64,000 nucleotides of DNA, from positions 3,841,501 through 3,905,500 of the forward strand of contig NZ_CP028843.1 of NCBI RefSeq assembly GCF_003058325.1, in the 5' to 3' direction. The translations under genes and the position numbers were made by a program. The stretch is from Methylobacterium currus (lineage in GTDB: Bacteria; Pseudomonadota; Alphaproteobacteria; Rhizobiales; Beijerinckiaceae). Shown here piece after piece: positions 9,404 through 18,943 of this stretch. A model generated the notes under the pieces. That model made no database searches, had not been told where the DNA came from, and worked only from the letters and a program-made list of their open reading frames with translations. The stretch's first letter is position 1. Each line of letters begins with the position of its first letter.

Positions 9404-9481
9404 GTGAAAATAAGATGGCTACCGGGCAGAGGGTTTCAGCTTGGCTGTATACAAAAACTTCCTTCTCACAGAAGATTGCCG

Positions 9482-12100
9482 CTAAGCCACATCTTCGACA
9501 TGCACGTCCTGCATGGAGGCAAGGGACGCTTCCAAGCGACAAATCAGGCCGGTTGGGGCGTAGGTGAGCTTGACCTCACCGTTGACCTCGGCGGTGAAGC
9601 TGCGCTCGATCAGGCGGGAGCCGAAGCCGCGCCGTGCGGGCTGACTCAGGATGGGCGGCCCGCCCTGCTCGGTCCAGGTCAAGCAAAACTTGGAGCCCCC
9701 GCTCTCGTGGACTACGTGCCAGCGCAGGTCCACGAAGCCATCCTCGTTCGAGAGTGCGCCATATTTCGCAGCGTTGGTGGCCAGCTCATGTATCGCCAGC
9801 GATAACGCAAGCGCGGGCTTGGCCGCTAGCAGCACGTTCGGACCACTGATCCGGATACGCGAGGCGCTGGTCTGTTGGTGAACACACAGGGCGCCTTCGA
9901 TCACCTCAGCGATTGGAGCGGCTGTCCAGCTGGCCTGCGTGAGAATGTCGTGCGCCCGACCTAGCGAGATCAGGCGAGCGCCGAACGCCTCGCGGACCTC
10001 ATCAAGGTCTGTGGCGCCACGTAGCGTCTGGCTGGCAATCGCCTGGACCATCGCCAGGGTGTTCTTGATCCGGTGCTGCAACTCGCCCGTGAGGAGGCGC
10101 TGGTGCTCTTCTGCCCGCTTACGCTCAGTGATGTCCAGCATCGCCCCGATCATGCGGGTTGCCTTCCCCTGCGCGTTACGGATGACGTAGCCGCGGTCGA
10201 GGATGTCGGCATAGGAGCCATCCGCACGCAGGAAGCGGTACTCGTTGCTCCAGGTGGTGCCAGTCCCATCGATGACGGCATGGATGGAGGCGTCAATACG
10301 CCCACGGTCGTCAGGATGGATGTGGCTGATCCACCAGTCGCCGGTCGGCTCGACCGCATCGGGCGTGTAGCCGTGAGCCACCCGCATCGCCTCGGTCCAG
10401 AGCACGTGGTTGCTGGCGAGGTTCCAGTCCCAGATCGCATCGTTGGTGGCTTGCCCCGCGAGGCGATAGCGTTCCTCGGTCTCGCGCAGAGTCTGCTCGG
10501 CGCGCCGACTTTGGGTGACATCGCGTGCGGTACCGATGAGGCGTACTGGTCGCCCGCCCTCAAACAGGGTTTGACCCTTTGCGGACACCCAACGCTCGGT
10601 GCCGTCCTCCGGGGTGATCGTGCGATAGGTGATGTCATAGATGCCGGCGCCGTCCGGATCGACGGCGGCGGCCACCGCCTTGTTTGCTCGATCGTGGTCG
10701 TCTGGGTGCACACGGGCCAGGTGGACGGTCAGGTCAACGTGGGCATTCGGCGCCAGGCCGTAGAAAGAGCGAATACGGTTGTCCCACTTGAGTTCGTCCG
10801 CGACGAGGTCGTAGTCGAACACGCCCGTCTCGGTCGCCTCGACGGCAAGGCGCAACTGCTCTTGCGCGGCGCGCAGCGCGCCTTCAGCCTCCTTTCGATC
10901 GTGGATGTCGAGAGCGATACCGATCCAGCTTTCCAGAATGCCAGCAGCGTCGCGTATGGGCCGTCCCCGCGCGAGGAACCAGCGGTACTGGCCATCACTG
11001 GCGCGACGTAACGGGATTTCGACCTCGTAGGAGCCCTCGGTCTCAACCGCGCGCCTCCAGATTCCAAGCACCCGGTCGCGGTGGTCGGGATGAATGGCGT
11101 TGGCCCACCCGTCGCCACGGGTGTCGCCAGGGGTCAGGCTGGTGTACTCGTACCAGACTGGATTGCAGTAGGTGATGTTGCCGGCGGCATCGCCGAACCA
11201 GACCACCTGCGGGCTGACCTCGACGAGCGAGCGGAAGCGCAGCTCACTGGCGTTGCGTTCGGCCGCCTCGTTGCGCTGCTGAGTGCGGTCGCGCAGGATT
11301 TTGAGAAAGCCCTGCACGGTGCCGTTCTCGGCTTTGAGCGGCATCAGCTCACCGTTGGCCCAGAACCGCTCGCCATTCTTGCGCAGGTGCCAGCGCTCGT
11401 CCGGGGCGCTGCCCTGGGTCAGGGCCAGATGCATTTCGGTTTCCGGGCGGCCGATGGACCGATCTTCAGGAGTGAAGATCAGGTGAGCTGGGTCACCCAA
11501 CACCTCGACCTCACGCCAGCCCAGAATGCGCTCGGCCCCGCTATTCCACCGCGTGATCCGGCCGCCGTGATCCATGGCAATGATCGCATAGTCGGTCGCA
11601 CTATCGAGGATGCGCTCGTGCAACATTCGCTGTGCGCGGTGCGTGCGGGCAGCGGCCCGCATCTCAAGTAGCGTGACCGTCTGACGGGCAAGGCTGCGCA
11701 GGCACTCTTGCTGCGCCTTCGTCAGGCCAACTGGGCGCGGTGCAGGATCCAGCACGCACAGGATGCCCCATAACCTACCATCAGCCGACTGCAGGCGCAC
11801 GGCTGCGTAGAAGCGGGCCACTGCCCCGCTGGTAAGTCGCGGACGGCTTTGCAGCCCCGGATCTTTGTGCAGGTCAGGGACGATGAGCAGTTCATCCGCC
11901 GTTGCAGCATCGGCGGACACGTCAGGGTCCAACACGCTAACAGCATCAGGGGCACTGTAGGAGGCGTGCACCTGGAGACGCTCACCCGCCTGCAGGCAGA
12001 TCAGGGCATGCGCGACCTGGCAGAGCTCGGCCGCCAGACGTACGACGTCGTTGAAGCTCTGCTTTGGGACACTGTCGAGGGGATCGTCGGACCAGGGCAT
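9482..12100 (-). CDS. Multi-PAS HWE-family sensor histidine kinase
   Basis: 872 residues with no transmembrane segment, so a cytoplasmic sensor. There is an N-terminal GAF-like domain (about 10-150), then four PAS/PAC repeats (about 160-670). The first starts ILDSATDYAIIAMDHGG and a later one carries WDWNLASNHVLW. The HWE/HisKA_2 core has phospho-acceptor His in GELQHRIKNTLAMVQ and ATPase boxes IHELATNAAKYGALS and GFGSRLIERSF. HWE kinases in alphaproteobacteria often report light, redox or general stress. The ligand here is unknown. It lies between a receiver gene and a Crp-like regulator, all on the minus strand. Confidence 0.93.
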   Translation of the reverse strand: MPWSDDPLDSVPKQSFNDVVRLAAELCQVAHALICLQAGERLQVHASYSAPDAVSVLDPDVSADAATADELLIVPDLHKDPGLQSRPRLTSGAVARFYAAVRLQSADGRLWGILCVLDPAPRPVGLTKAQQECLRSLARQTVTLLEMRAAARTHRAQRMLHERILDSATDYAIIAMDHGGRITRWNSGAERILGWREVEVLGDPAHLIFTPEDRSIGRPETEMHLALTQGSAPDERWHLRKNGERFWANGELMPLKAENGTVQGFLKILRDRTQQRNEAAERNASELRFRSLVEVSPQVVWFGDAAGNITYCNPVWYEYTSLTPGDTRGDGWANAIHPDHRDRVLGIWRRAVETEGSYEVEIPLRRASDGQYRWFLARGRPIRDAAGILESWIGIALDIHDRKEAEGALRAAQEQLRLAVEATETGVFDYDLVADELKWDNRIRSFYGLAPNAHVDLTVHLARVHPDDHDRANKAVAAAVDPDGAGIYDITYRTITPEDGTERWVSAKGQTLFEGGRPVRLIGTARDVTQSRRAEQTLRETEERYRLAGQATNDAIWDWNLASNHVLWTEAMRVAHGYTPDAVEPTGDWWISHIHPDDRGRIDASIHAVIDGTGTTWSNEYRFLRADGSYADILDRGYVIRNAQGKATRMIGAMLDITERKRAEEHQRLLTGELQHRIKNTLAMVQAIASQTLRGATDLDEVREAFGARLISLGRAHDILTQASWTAAPIAEVIEGALCVHQQTSASRIRISGPNVLLAAKPALALSLAIHELATNAAKYGALSNEDGFVDLRWHVVHESGGSKFCLTWTEQGGPPILSQPARRGFGSRLIERSFTAEVNGEVKLTYAPTGLICRLEASLASMQDVHVEDVA

Positions 12101-12151
12101 GAGTTTGTCAGGCAGGCGTGCGAGCTTGGTTTCAGTGCAAGGGGATAACCT

Positions 12152-12943
12152 TTAGACGGCTTGAGACATCGGTGGGCCTTCCGCTGGGACAGGGCGGAGC
12201 GATACCAGGGTGCCTGAGGCATTATAGACGGCGCCCAGCACCGTCTCGAAATGCCGCTTGACCGCGCCGTGGCACTCGCAGGCCGCCGCTTCCATCAAAG
12301 GACGGCTCTCAATGATGATGCGCCCGCGGCGCACCTGGATCAGGCCCTGTTCCTGGAGTGTTCGCAGCGTGCGCGTGAGATAGGAGCGCTGCACCCCTAA
12401 CAGCTCGGCCAACACCTCATGGGTGATCGGCAGGACCTCGCTGCCAAGCCGGTCTTGCAAACTCAGCAACCAGCGGGAGCAGCGAGCCTCGATCGTGTGG
12501 CTGGCATTGCAGGCCACAGACTGCAGCACTTGGGCGAGCAGGCAGTCGGAGTAGCGGGTCATCAGGTTTCGCAAGCCTGGAGAGGTCTGCTTGATCTGCT
12601 GGAGGACCGCAGCTTCCACACGCAACACAGAGCCGGGAACCTGCACCACCGCACGGCTGAACGCCGGCAGCAATCCTTGGCTGACCACACCGCCGATGGC
12701 GCCCTCATGGCCGACCGTAGCGGTCTCAACGGCTCGACCGTCCTGCAGCCCGATGACGAGGGCGGCCACACACGGTCCGAGCGGGAACGAGATGTGGCTG
12801 ACATCCACGCCGGCCTCAAACAACACCTCGCCCCGCCGGTAGGGTTTGAGCTCCAGATGCGGCTCGAGCAGCGCGCGATCGGGCACGCGCAGGGCGCGGA
12901 GGAGTAGATTGCCACTGAGCGGGGTTTCAAGGGCAGACGGCAT
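12152..12943 (-). CDS. Crp/Fnr-family transcriptional regulator
   Basis: ATG at 12943 (MPSALETPLSGNLLLRALR) gives 263 residues with an ordinary Crp-family start. Upstream in-frame codons look non-coding. The N-terminal cyclic-nucleotide-type beta barrel contains YRRGEVLFEAG. The C-terminal HTH reads HEVLAELLGVQRSYLTRTLR, an R-x-Y-L-T-R pattern unlike the E-x-x-S-R of FNR, so it should read a different half-site. No FNR-type cysteine cluster is seen. It is 51 bases upstream of the PAS/HWE kinase on the same strand and could be co-transcribed. The group is frequent next to HWE kinases in Methylobacterium-like genomes. Confidence 0.9.
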   Translation of the reverse strand: MPSALETPLSGNLLLRALRVPDRALLEPHLELKPYRRGEVLFEAGVDVSHISFPLGPCVAALVIGLQDGRAVETATVGHEGAIGGVVSQGLLPAFSRAVVQVPGSVLRVEAAVLQQIKQTSPGLRNLMTRYSDCLLAQVLQSVACNASHTIEARCSRWLLSLQDRLGSEVLPITHEVLAELLGVQRSYLTRTLRTLQEQGLIQVRRGRIIIESRPLMEAAACECHGAVKRHFETVLGAVYNASGTLVSLRPVPAEGPPMSQAV

Positions 12944-13160
12944 GGGGCAGTGGCGGCTTGCTTCTGTTTGTGTCGGGTCCCCTCTTTTACCGCAACGCTT
13001 GAACGGCTGTCTGTACACAAGTGCACAGATGCTCAGAAATTCGGCGCTTTTCATCGGCTTGGCCGGTGTGTGCCGCTCCGTAGAATAACTTATGCAACCA
13101 ATGGCGCTGTAAGGGTTTCTAGGTCTACACGGTCCCGCCCTATCCATATCACGCAATCAG

Positions 13161-13409
13161 ATGCCACGCTATTTTCTCGACTTCCAGGATGGTTCGCTGT
13201 GGCTGAAGGACGATGAAGGCCAGGAGTACGAGAACCTTCGCGAGGCGCGTGACGCTGCGATCGCGGCACTTCCTGATATCGGCAGGGAGGCGCCGCCGCA
13301 GGACGGCCACCGCGATTTCGTGGCCTTTGTACGCGACGAGCACGGGACACAGCTCTGCACGGTACGACTGAACCTTGACGCGGAGTGCAGTCCTGAGCAC
13401 CAAAACTGA
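13161..13409 (+). CDS. DUF6894 small protein
   Basis: An 82-residue protein starting MPRYFLDFQDG, followed by EGQEYENLREARDAAIAALPDI and a C-terminal strand. This is the compact beta-alpha architecture of DUF6894 proteins common in Methylobacterium and rhizobia. Function is unknown. They are often near sensor kinases and stress genes, as here. A second member is at 59109-59348 with the same MPRYFFN-like opening, also next to a HWE kinase. It is divergent from the Crp-like gene. Confidence 0.82.
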   Translation: MPRYFLDFQDGSLWLKDDEGQEYENLREARDAAIAALPDIGREAPPQDGHRDFVAFVRDEHGTQLCTVRLNLDAECSPEHQN

Positions 13410-13659
13410 GCTGCGGACACTTTGGTCACGCCGTGCGGTTTAGCTATCCTCGACAGTAACCTGGTCCGTGACGCCGTCGGTCTTGCTACTGAGCCTCGGC
13501 ACTTCATTGAGTGAGGAGGTGGCGGCCGCTCAACCGTAGAACCCTTAAGCCCTCATGCGCGCTAGGAGCTGATGGACCTGCTCCTGGGCCGCGGCGTCCC
13601 GCTTCCGCTCCTCGAACCCGTGCGCGAGCATCGGCAGGAGCCTGCTTGTCGCCTGCTCC

Positions 13660-14184
13660 ATGGCCCTATCGAAGACACACGACCTCCTCACCCGCGACGA
13701 CTGGAACGGCGCACCCTCGCGCGAGGTGGTGAGGAACAAGATCGGCGCCTACCGGACAGCGGGCGAGCGGTTCGTCGTCGGCGGCCCCGATGTCGAGTTG
13801 CCGCAGCGGCACGTGCTGGCCCCTGTGAATGGTGCTTCACGAACTCGCCATGAACGCGGCTAAGTAGGGGCGCTGTCGATACCGGCCGGCCAAGTCCAGG
13901 TCGAGTGGAAGGTCGTGCTCGGCGAGAGCGGCATGCGTCACCTCCGCCTCGAATGGGTTGAGGCAGGCGGTCCGCCAGTCATATTGTCGAAGCACCGGGG
14001 CTTCGGCACGCGCCTGATCTCGATGTGCATGAGGCGCGAGCTTGGCGGCGTGGCACACATCGAATTCGCTCCGGAAGGGCTTCGCTGCACCATCGAGGTG
14101 CCGATGAACGACACCGCCGGCATCATGGTCAGCCCGCACCTCGTCCAGTGCCGGGCAATCCCGGATCCCAGGGCGGCAGACTGA
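13660..14184 (+). pseudogene. Decayed C-terminal half of a HWE histidine kinase
   Basis: Translation shows the HWE-kinase C-terminal core in pieces. MALSKTHDLLTRDDWNGAP leads into GPDVELPQRH (frame of 13660), then MVLHELAMNAAK (from 13831), then GALSIPAGQVQVEW onward with AGGPPV, KHRGFGTRLI and PEGLRCTIEV (frame of 13915). At least two single-base shifts separate them. Near 13826 the frame slips, and at about 13865 the expected AAKYGALS reads AAK-stop because one base of the Tyr codon is missing. The His-containing part upstream of 13660 is not detectable. It is a non-functional remnant or a gene with sequencing indels. Confidence 0.75.
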
Positions 14185-14574
14185 CCGGGAGCTACGGACG
14201 TCGCGGGCAAAGGTCGGCGCTCGGGACCATCCTGCTTCGACCAAGGCCTGTCCTGCACCGCCGTTCGCATAACCCCGGAATGTGCTCGTTCGTCCAGTTG
14301 ACTTTCTGGCAGACATTGTCGTCAACGGTTCCAGCCCTTAGGAACGGGGGCGAGCCCTACGCTCGCAGTCGTGCGGGCCAGCTTCAAGTGTCTCGCCCCG
14401 GCCTGAGCTCCACCACCTTGCTGAAGCCTTCCGGCGCGGTAGGCGGACCGTGGGCCGTGACGACGGTGCCGGTGCATCTGGCTTCGGGGATTCGGTCGCG
14501 GCAGCCAAGTGGATGGGCGCAGTTGATGTGGCACGATTGCAGGTGAATTGCGGACGTCGAGCGTGCCGGTTCGT
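14185..14574. other. Intergenic region without recognisable gene
   Basis: About 390 bases between the decayed HWE kinase and the end of the antiporter gene. Open frames here are short and look like shadows. No RNA gene, repeat or promoter stands out. Confidence 0.4.
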
Positions 14575-16410
14575 CTAGCCGGTGGCTGCATCGGCGTTGG
14601 AGCGGGCATCGGTCTCCGGCCGGGCACCTCTGCGAGGCGCCACGAGCAGGACCAGCCTGTCACCCTGCTCCGGTGTCCCAAGCTCGTGCTCGGGCGACGG
14701 GAAGTCGAGGCGGCCGCCGGAGCGGATGACCAGCAGGCACGGGGTGGCCGCAACGTCCGCGGCATCGGTAGGTGCCACCGAGAAGCGCCATCCGGCGCCG
14801 TACCGCTCGGCCAAGGTCTCGAAGTCCAGGCCCCCGTCCGCGAGCACCTTGCCGCGGAGATCCCGGCTGACGCCGGTTTCGGCGTGCAGCAGGTGGTCGG
14901 CCGAGGGCGCGAGCTGGTAGACCCGCTCCCGCCCGAGCTCGGGGCCGAGCCGGGTGCAGACCATGGCGTTGTAGAGCTCGTCCCGGGTCGCCGCGAGCAG
15001 GTAGTCCGGCGGCTGGTCTGCCAAGCCCTCTTCCGCATGGCGCGAGAGGAGCTCGGCCTGTAACGTCGGCACGCCCGCCGACCGGGCCGCGCGCAGGGCA
15101 CCGGGGTAGGTGTCGATCAGAAGGACCGGGACGCCGGCCTTGTGGAGCGTCACGGCGAGGTCGCTCGACCACGTCGAGGCCCCGACAATGGCAAGGCGTT
15201 CCGCGTCCGCCGCGACCGAGAGCCCTAGCCGCCGTGCCAGCGGCCCGAGCGAGAAGCCGTGGGCGAGCACGGTCGCGACGATGACGGCGAACACCGTCGG
15301 CTGGATGAGGTCGCCTCCCGCATAGCCCGCCTCGCTGAGCCTCGGGCCGGCCAGGCCGGCGACCGCGGCCGCCACGATGCCGCGCGGGCCGATCCAACCG
15401 GCGAACAGGCGCTCGCGCCAGGTCAGGTCGCTGCGCCAGGTGGCCAACCAGATCGCTGCCGGCCTCACCACGAACAGCGTTGCAGCCGTCAGGGCGAGCA
15501 CCGGCAGGGAGAGTTTGCCCAGAACCGCAAGGTCGAGATCGGCGGTGAGGACGACGAAGAGGCAAGAGACCAGGAGGACGACGAGCGCCTCCTTGAAACG
15601 GCGCAGCTCCGCGATGCCGGGGACGTGCAGGTTCGCGAGCGCAATGCCGAAAACGGTAGCGCCGATCAGCCCGGCCTCGTGCATCAAGAGGTTCGGGACC
15701 GCGTAAGCTACAAGCGCCAGCGCCAGAAGCAGTGGTGTCTTCAGCGTCTCGGAGACGAGGTCGCGCCGGAACGCCCAGGCCACGAGAAAGGCCGAGCCGG
15801 CCCCGAGCACGGCAGCGGCCGCCGCCCCTTCCGCGAGGTGGAGCGCCAAGTCGGTCACGGCCTCCTCGCCCAAGCGGTGCGGCAGACCGACCAGGATCTC
15901 GATGACGATGGCGGTGAGGATGGCCCCTACGGGATCGTTGACGATGGCCTCCCACTTCAGGAACGAGGCCGAGCGGCGTTCCAGCCGAGCGTGGCGCAAC
16001 AGGGGCAGGATGACTGTGGGGCCGGTCACGACCAGGATGGCTCCAACCACGGCTGAAGGCCCCCAGAGCATGCCGCCGATGAGGTGCGCGGCGAGCGTGC
16101 CCAGCACGAAGTTGATGGGCAGCGCGATGGCGGTGAGCCGCAGCACGCCCTCGCCGGCCGCCCGCAGCTCGCGGAAGTCGAGGGCAAGGCCACCCTCGAA
16201 AACCACGATGGCCACCGCCAGGCCAATCAGGGGGCGCAGGTTCGGCCCGAACGCCTGGGAGGGGTAGAGCAGCCCTAGCACCGGGCCAACGAGGAAGCCG
16301 AGCCCGAGCAGGAGGACGATGGCCGGAATGCGGAGCCGGGCGGCGAGGATCTGGGCGGCGACCCCGCCGGCGACGATGCAGAGGACCGCCGTCGCCACAC
16401 CTTGTTCCAT
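14575..16410 (-). CDS. CPA1-type Na+/H+ antiporter with TrkA (RCK) cytoplasmic domains
   Basis: ATG at 16410 gives 611 residues. Longer starts run into a non-homologous leader. About 12 membrane helices include SFLKWEAIVNDPVGAILTAI, where the paired Asn-Asp marks electroneutral CPA1 exchangers, and GWIGPRGIVAAAVAGLAGPR. A TrkA-N-like Rossmann region (LAIVGASTWSSDLAVTLHKA) and a TrkA-C-like end (LGTPEQGDRLVLLVAP) follow. It is an inner-membrane exporter of Na+ or K+ for H+. The RCK part implies gating by nucleotide or ions. It ends with TAG. Confidence 0.9.
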   Translation of the reverse strand: MEQGVATAVLCIVAGGVAAQILAARLRIPAIVLLLGLGFLVGPVLGLLYPSQAFGPNLRPLIGLAVAIVVFEGGLALDFRELRAAGEGVLRLTAIALPINFVLGTLAAHLIGGMLWGPSAVVGAILVVTGPTVILPLLRHARLERRSASFLKWEAIVNDPVGAILTAIVIEILVGLPHRLGEEAVTDLALHLAEGAAAAAVLGAGSAFLVAWAFRRDLVSETLKTPLLLALALVAYAVPNLLMHEAGLIGATVFGIALANLHVPGIAELRRFKEALVVLLVSCLFVVLTADLDLAVLGKLSLPVLALTAATLFVVRPAAIWLATWRSDLTWRERLFAGWIGPRGIVAAAVAGLAGPRLSEAGYAGGDLIQPTVFAVIVATVLAHGFSLGPLARRLGLSVAADAERLAIVGASTWSSDLAVTLHKAGVPVLLIDTYPGALRAARSAGVPTLQAELLSRHAEEGLADQPPDYLLAATRDELYNAMVCTRLGPELGRERVYQLAPSADHLLHAETGVSRDLRGKVLADGGLDFETLAERYGAGWRFSVAPTDAADVAATPCLLVIRSGGRLDFPSPEHELGTPEQGDRLVLLVAPRRGARPETDARSNADAATG

Positions 16411-16492
16411 ACGCAGCGCTCCTTGAGACCCTGCCGGCCAGACAGCCCCGGACAACGTCCCCGAGCGCCGAGGGTCCCCGCCAAGACTGTCT

Positions 16493-16606
16493 TTAAAACC
16501 TGCCTGAGGCCTCGCCTCCGTCGCGTGAGCAGGTTTGGCAGCGCCACTCCTCACCCACTACCCCGCCACTGTACTGACGCGTCTCGGCAACCTCGCCATT
16601 GCTACT
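16493..16606 (-). pseudogene. Remnant: C-terminal end of a YqcI/YcgG-family gene
   Basis: On the minus strand this stretch reads GEVAETRQYSGGVVGEEWRC followed by a short tail and stop. It closely matches the C-terminus of the intact YqcI/YcgG protein at 62414-63118 (GETSEARQYSGRVVGEEWRC). No other part of that protein is found upstream, so only about 25-35 codons remain. The rest of 16411-16766 has no gene. Confidence 0.7.
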
Positions 16607-16766
16607 GGTGATTTCGTCTGCCGCGCCGGTTCGGGCATCATGGGCGACGACGAGGAGACCGTAGAGATGCGCGCCCCATGGCAGGCTACGAGGCGCCGAA
16701 CAGGTAACCGCCTGAAGCGGTGCACGGGTTGCGGTCACGGACGATCTTCCCGCCGGCCATTGCCGG

Positions 16767-17699
16767 TTAGGGGGTGAAGTCGCACCTTCGCCGCAGCAGC
16801 GCCGGATGGACGTGCCACAGGCCGACGAGGAGGCAGAGGGATGCGAGCCCCGCGACGGTCCCGGCTCGTTCCGACATGAGCACCTTGGCCACCACCACGA
16901 CAAGGTCTGCCGAGACGCCGAGTGCCAGGCTTATGCTGGCGGCGAGGAGGAAGCGCGAGCCCAGCGTGTGAAACTCCGGAGTATCCTCGCCCGCGTAGAC
17001 GATGCGGTGAAAGGCCGCCGGCGCCATCAGCCAGATCACCGTCAGCGCCAGGAAACCGAGCGCCACGAGGTGCACGACCTTCGCGGCGAAGGAGAGCGTC
17101 TCGAAAGCCTCCGAGAAGGTGATGATGAGTTGGAAGCCGAGCAGCGCCTGGGCGCCGTGTAGGACCACGCGGGCCTCGGTCAGCATCTGCTCGATCTTGG
17201 TTCCAAGCGACGTGTGCTCGTGCTCGGGCTCACAGGCGGTCATGGCGCGCTCCTGTTCACCGACGGTTCGTGCCTTGAGCGTCTCCATCCCGTACCAGAA
17301 CAGGAGGGCGAGACCACAGAAGAGGAGGCCGACGATGGCGCCGGCGCCAAGTCCCAGTACCGGCTCCGCGGCCAGGAACAGGTCGGCCCCGAGCGACAGG
17401 GCGAAGGGCGCGAGCGCGAGACCGGCGTAGCGCCCTATCACGCCGAGCAGGCGCTTGGTGTCCCGGCCGCCCTCCACCATCCGGTGCTGGACCGAGGGCG
17501 TGATGAGTAGCGCGACGGTCAGGGTGACGAGGGCGAGCGCCGCAACCCATACGAGCAGGTCGTGAAACGGCAGACGTTCGAAAGCCGGGCGGAAGGCGCC
17601 TTGGAACTGGAAGCCGAGCAGTATCTGGGAGCCGAGGATGAGGATGCCCGTCTCTTCAAAACCGACCTTCACCTTCTTCGGTAAGGACATGTTCGACAT
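16767..17699 (-). CDS. Tandemly duplicated DUF6328 membrane protein
   Basis: 310 residues made of two similar halves. The first contains FEETGILILGSQILLGFQFQ and the second LTEARVVLHGAQALLGFQLI. Each is followed by three further hydrophobic helices with LVTLTVALLITPSVQHRMVE versus ALTVIWLMAPAAFHRIVYAG. DUF6328 proteins usually have one such four-helix unit of ~150 residues, so this is an internal duplication or fusion. It is an inner-membrane protein of unknown function. It reads in the same direction as the decarboxylase upstream (70-base gap). Confidence 0.8.
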   Translation of the reverse strand: MSNMSLPKKVKVGFEETGILILGSQILLGFQFQGAFRPAFERLPFHDLLVWVAALALVTLTVALLITPSVQHRMVEGGRDTKRLLGVIGRYAGLALAPFALSLGADLFLAAEPVLGLGAGAIVGLLFCGLALLFWYGMETLKARTVGEQERAMTACEPEHEHTSLGTKIEQMLTEARVVLHGAQALLGFQLIITFSEAFETLSFAAKVVHLVALGFLALTVIWLMAPAAFHRIVYAGEDTPEFHTLGSRFLLAASISLALGVSADLVVVVAKVLMSERAGTVAGLASLCLLVGLWHVHPALLRRRCDFTP

Positions 17700-17769
17700 C
17701 GTCCAACCAAATCGGGGGAGCGGCCATCGATTACGGCCGCATCAAGTTCCGTGGGGACGCGAATGTCCT

Positions 17770-18669
17770 CTACGACGTCCCACGGCTGACGGCGACGGGC
17801 TCGCCCAGGCGCACGATGGTCTCCATTCCCTGGGGGGTATGCTCAAGAAGGTCGTCGGCCGGCCGCCACGCTCCGGGCTCCCCGAAGATCGCCACGGCTG
17901 AGCCGCCGAACTTGAAAACCGATTTCTGCGCGCCTCGTTTGAACGGATGGTCGAGCGGATGACGCTGCACGATCCGCCCGACCGTGAGCGCCCCGAACTC
18001 GACAAAGCCGAGCCGGCCGAAATGCTCGGTCTCCAGGATGTTCACCTGGCGCTCGTTGCGGATGTAGATGTCCGGCTTGTTCTGCACGGCCGTCCACGAC
18101 ACGGTCCAGATGCTGCGCCCCAGGCGTTCGTGGTCCAGGGTCCGGCCGTCGTCCGGGTAGTGGACGTGGTGATAGTCAACCGGCGATAGCCGCATCAGCA
18201 GGACTGGGCCGCCGAGGAAGGGCTTGGCACGCTCAGCGTTGTCCAGAATGTCCGCGGCCGCGAGCGATTGCTCCTTCACCGGGAAGCGCTGGTCTGGCCC
18301 GAACCGCTTCCAACCGAAGTAGCGCGCCTCCGCCGGAGCGCCCCTTTGCCTCGGATCGGTCGGAAAACGGCGTTTGCGCGGCTTGAATTCGCGCACGAAC
18401 CAGTCGGCATAGGAGCGGTAGCGGCGCTCCTCGAACTCGCTCATGTCGATGTGGTACTCGCGCACGAACGGCGCGATGTTGCGCCGCGTCCAGGGTGCGT
18501 CCTGGTAAAGGGCGTATAGCTTGTCGAAGATCGGGGTGGCGCGAAGCCACTGCCCCGGGGCACGCAGCGGCCTCGTCTCGTAGGTGGTCTGGTGATCGGA
18601 CATAAACTCCTCGACCGCCTTGCCCTTGTCACGGTCCCACAGCTTCAGCGGCTTCGGATCGGCTGCCAT
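17770..18669 (-). CDS. Phosphatidylserine decarboxylase-family protein
   Basis: ATG at 18669 (MAADPKPLKLWD) gives 299 residues. A longer TTG start is less likely. The family signature is at the C-terminal third: LSPVDYHHVHYP, then PLDHPFKRGAQKSVFKFGGS, where the Gly-Gly-Ser is the self-cleavage site that creates the pyruvoyl cofactor. The residue after Ser is Ala instead of the common Thr. The N-terminal part (FDKLYALYQDAPWTRRNIAPF) matches the longer soluble class of PSD-related proteins. Likely a pyruvoyl-dependent decarboxylase. Whether it acts on phosphatidylserine or a small amine is open. Confidence 0.82.
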   Translation of the reverse strand: MAADPKPLKLWDRDKGKAVEEFMSDHQTTYETRPLRAPGQWLRATPIFDKLYALYQDAPWTRRNIAPFVREYHIDMSEFEERRYRSYADWFVREFKPRKRRFPTDPRQRGAPAEARYFGWKRFGPDQRFPVKEQSLAAADILDNAERAKPFLGGPVLLMRLSPVDYHHVHYPDDGRTLDHERLGRSIWTVSWTAVQNKPDIYIRNERQVNILETEHFGRLGFVEFGALTVGRIVQRHPLDHPFKRGAQKSVFKFGGSAVAIFGEPGAWRPADDLLEHTPQGMETIVRLGEPVAVSRGTS

Positions 18670-18842
18670 CACGTCTCCACCTGCGGCTTGGCCTAACCGG
18701 CGGCCCGCGGCAGAAACCGCTTCCGGCCAGGAGCTTTCCTTCCGCCGAACGCCGACGCCGGTGGCCTCTCGCCACGCGTCCAAGGTCCCGCAACGAACCG
18801 TGGCCGTTGGTGGTTATCGAGACCCGACCGCGGACACGCACA

Positions 18843-18923
18843 ATGACCCTCCTCGCCCTTCTCGTCGCCGGAAACCTCGCCATCGCTGGCACCCTTTCCC
18901 TCGTCGCGCTCGCGACTGATTGA
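18843..18923 (+). CDS. Possible 26-residue single-helix membrane microprotein
   Basis: ATG at 18843 opens a 26-codon frame, MTLLALLVAGNLAIAGTLSL plus six residues, almost wholly hydrophobic. It ends 20 bases before the likely corA start on the same strand. The composition looks like a membrane-inserted leader or small regulatory subunit, and a role with CorA is conceivable. No homologue is known to me, and random hydrophobic frames of this size do occur, so confidence is low. Confidence 0.3.
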   Translation: MTLLALLVAGNLAIAGTLSLVALATD

Positions 18924-18943
18924 CTGGGCCGGGTCAATCCACG

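Noticed and set aside
13545..13739. 64-codon minus-strand frame left of the HWE remnant
   Set aside because: Overlaps the HWE-kinase remnant antisense and shows no family features; treated as shadow.
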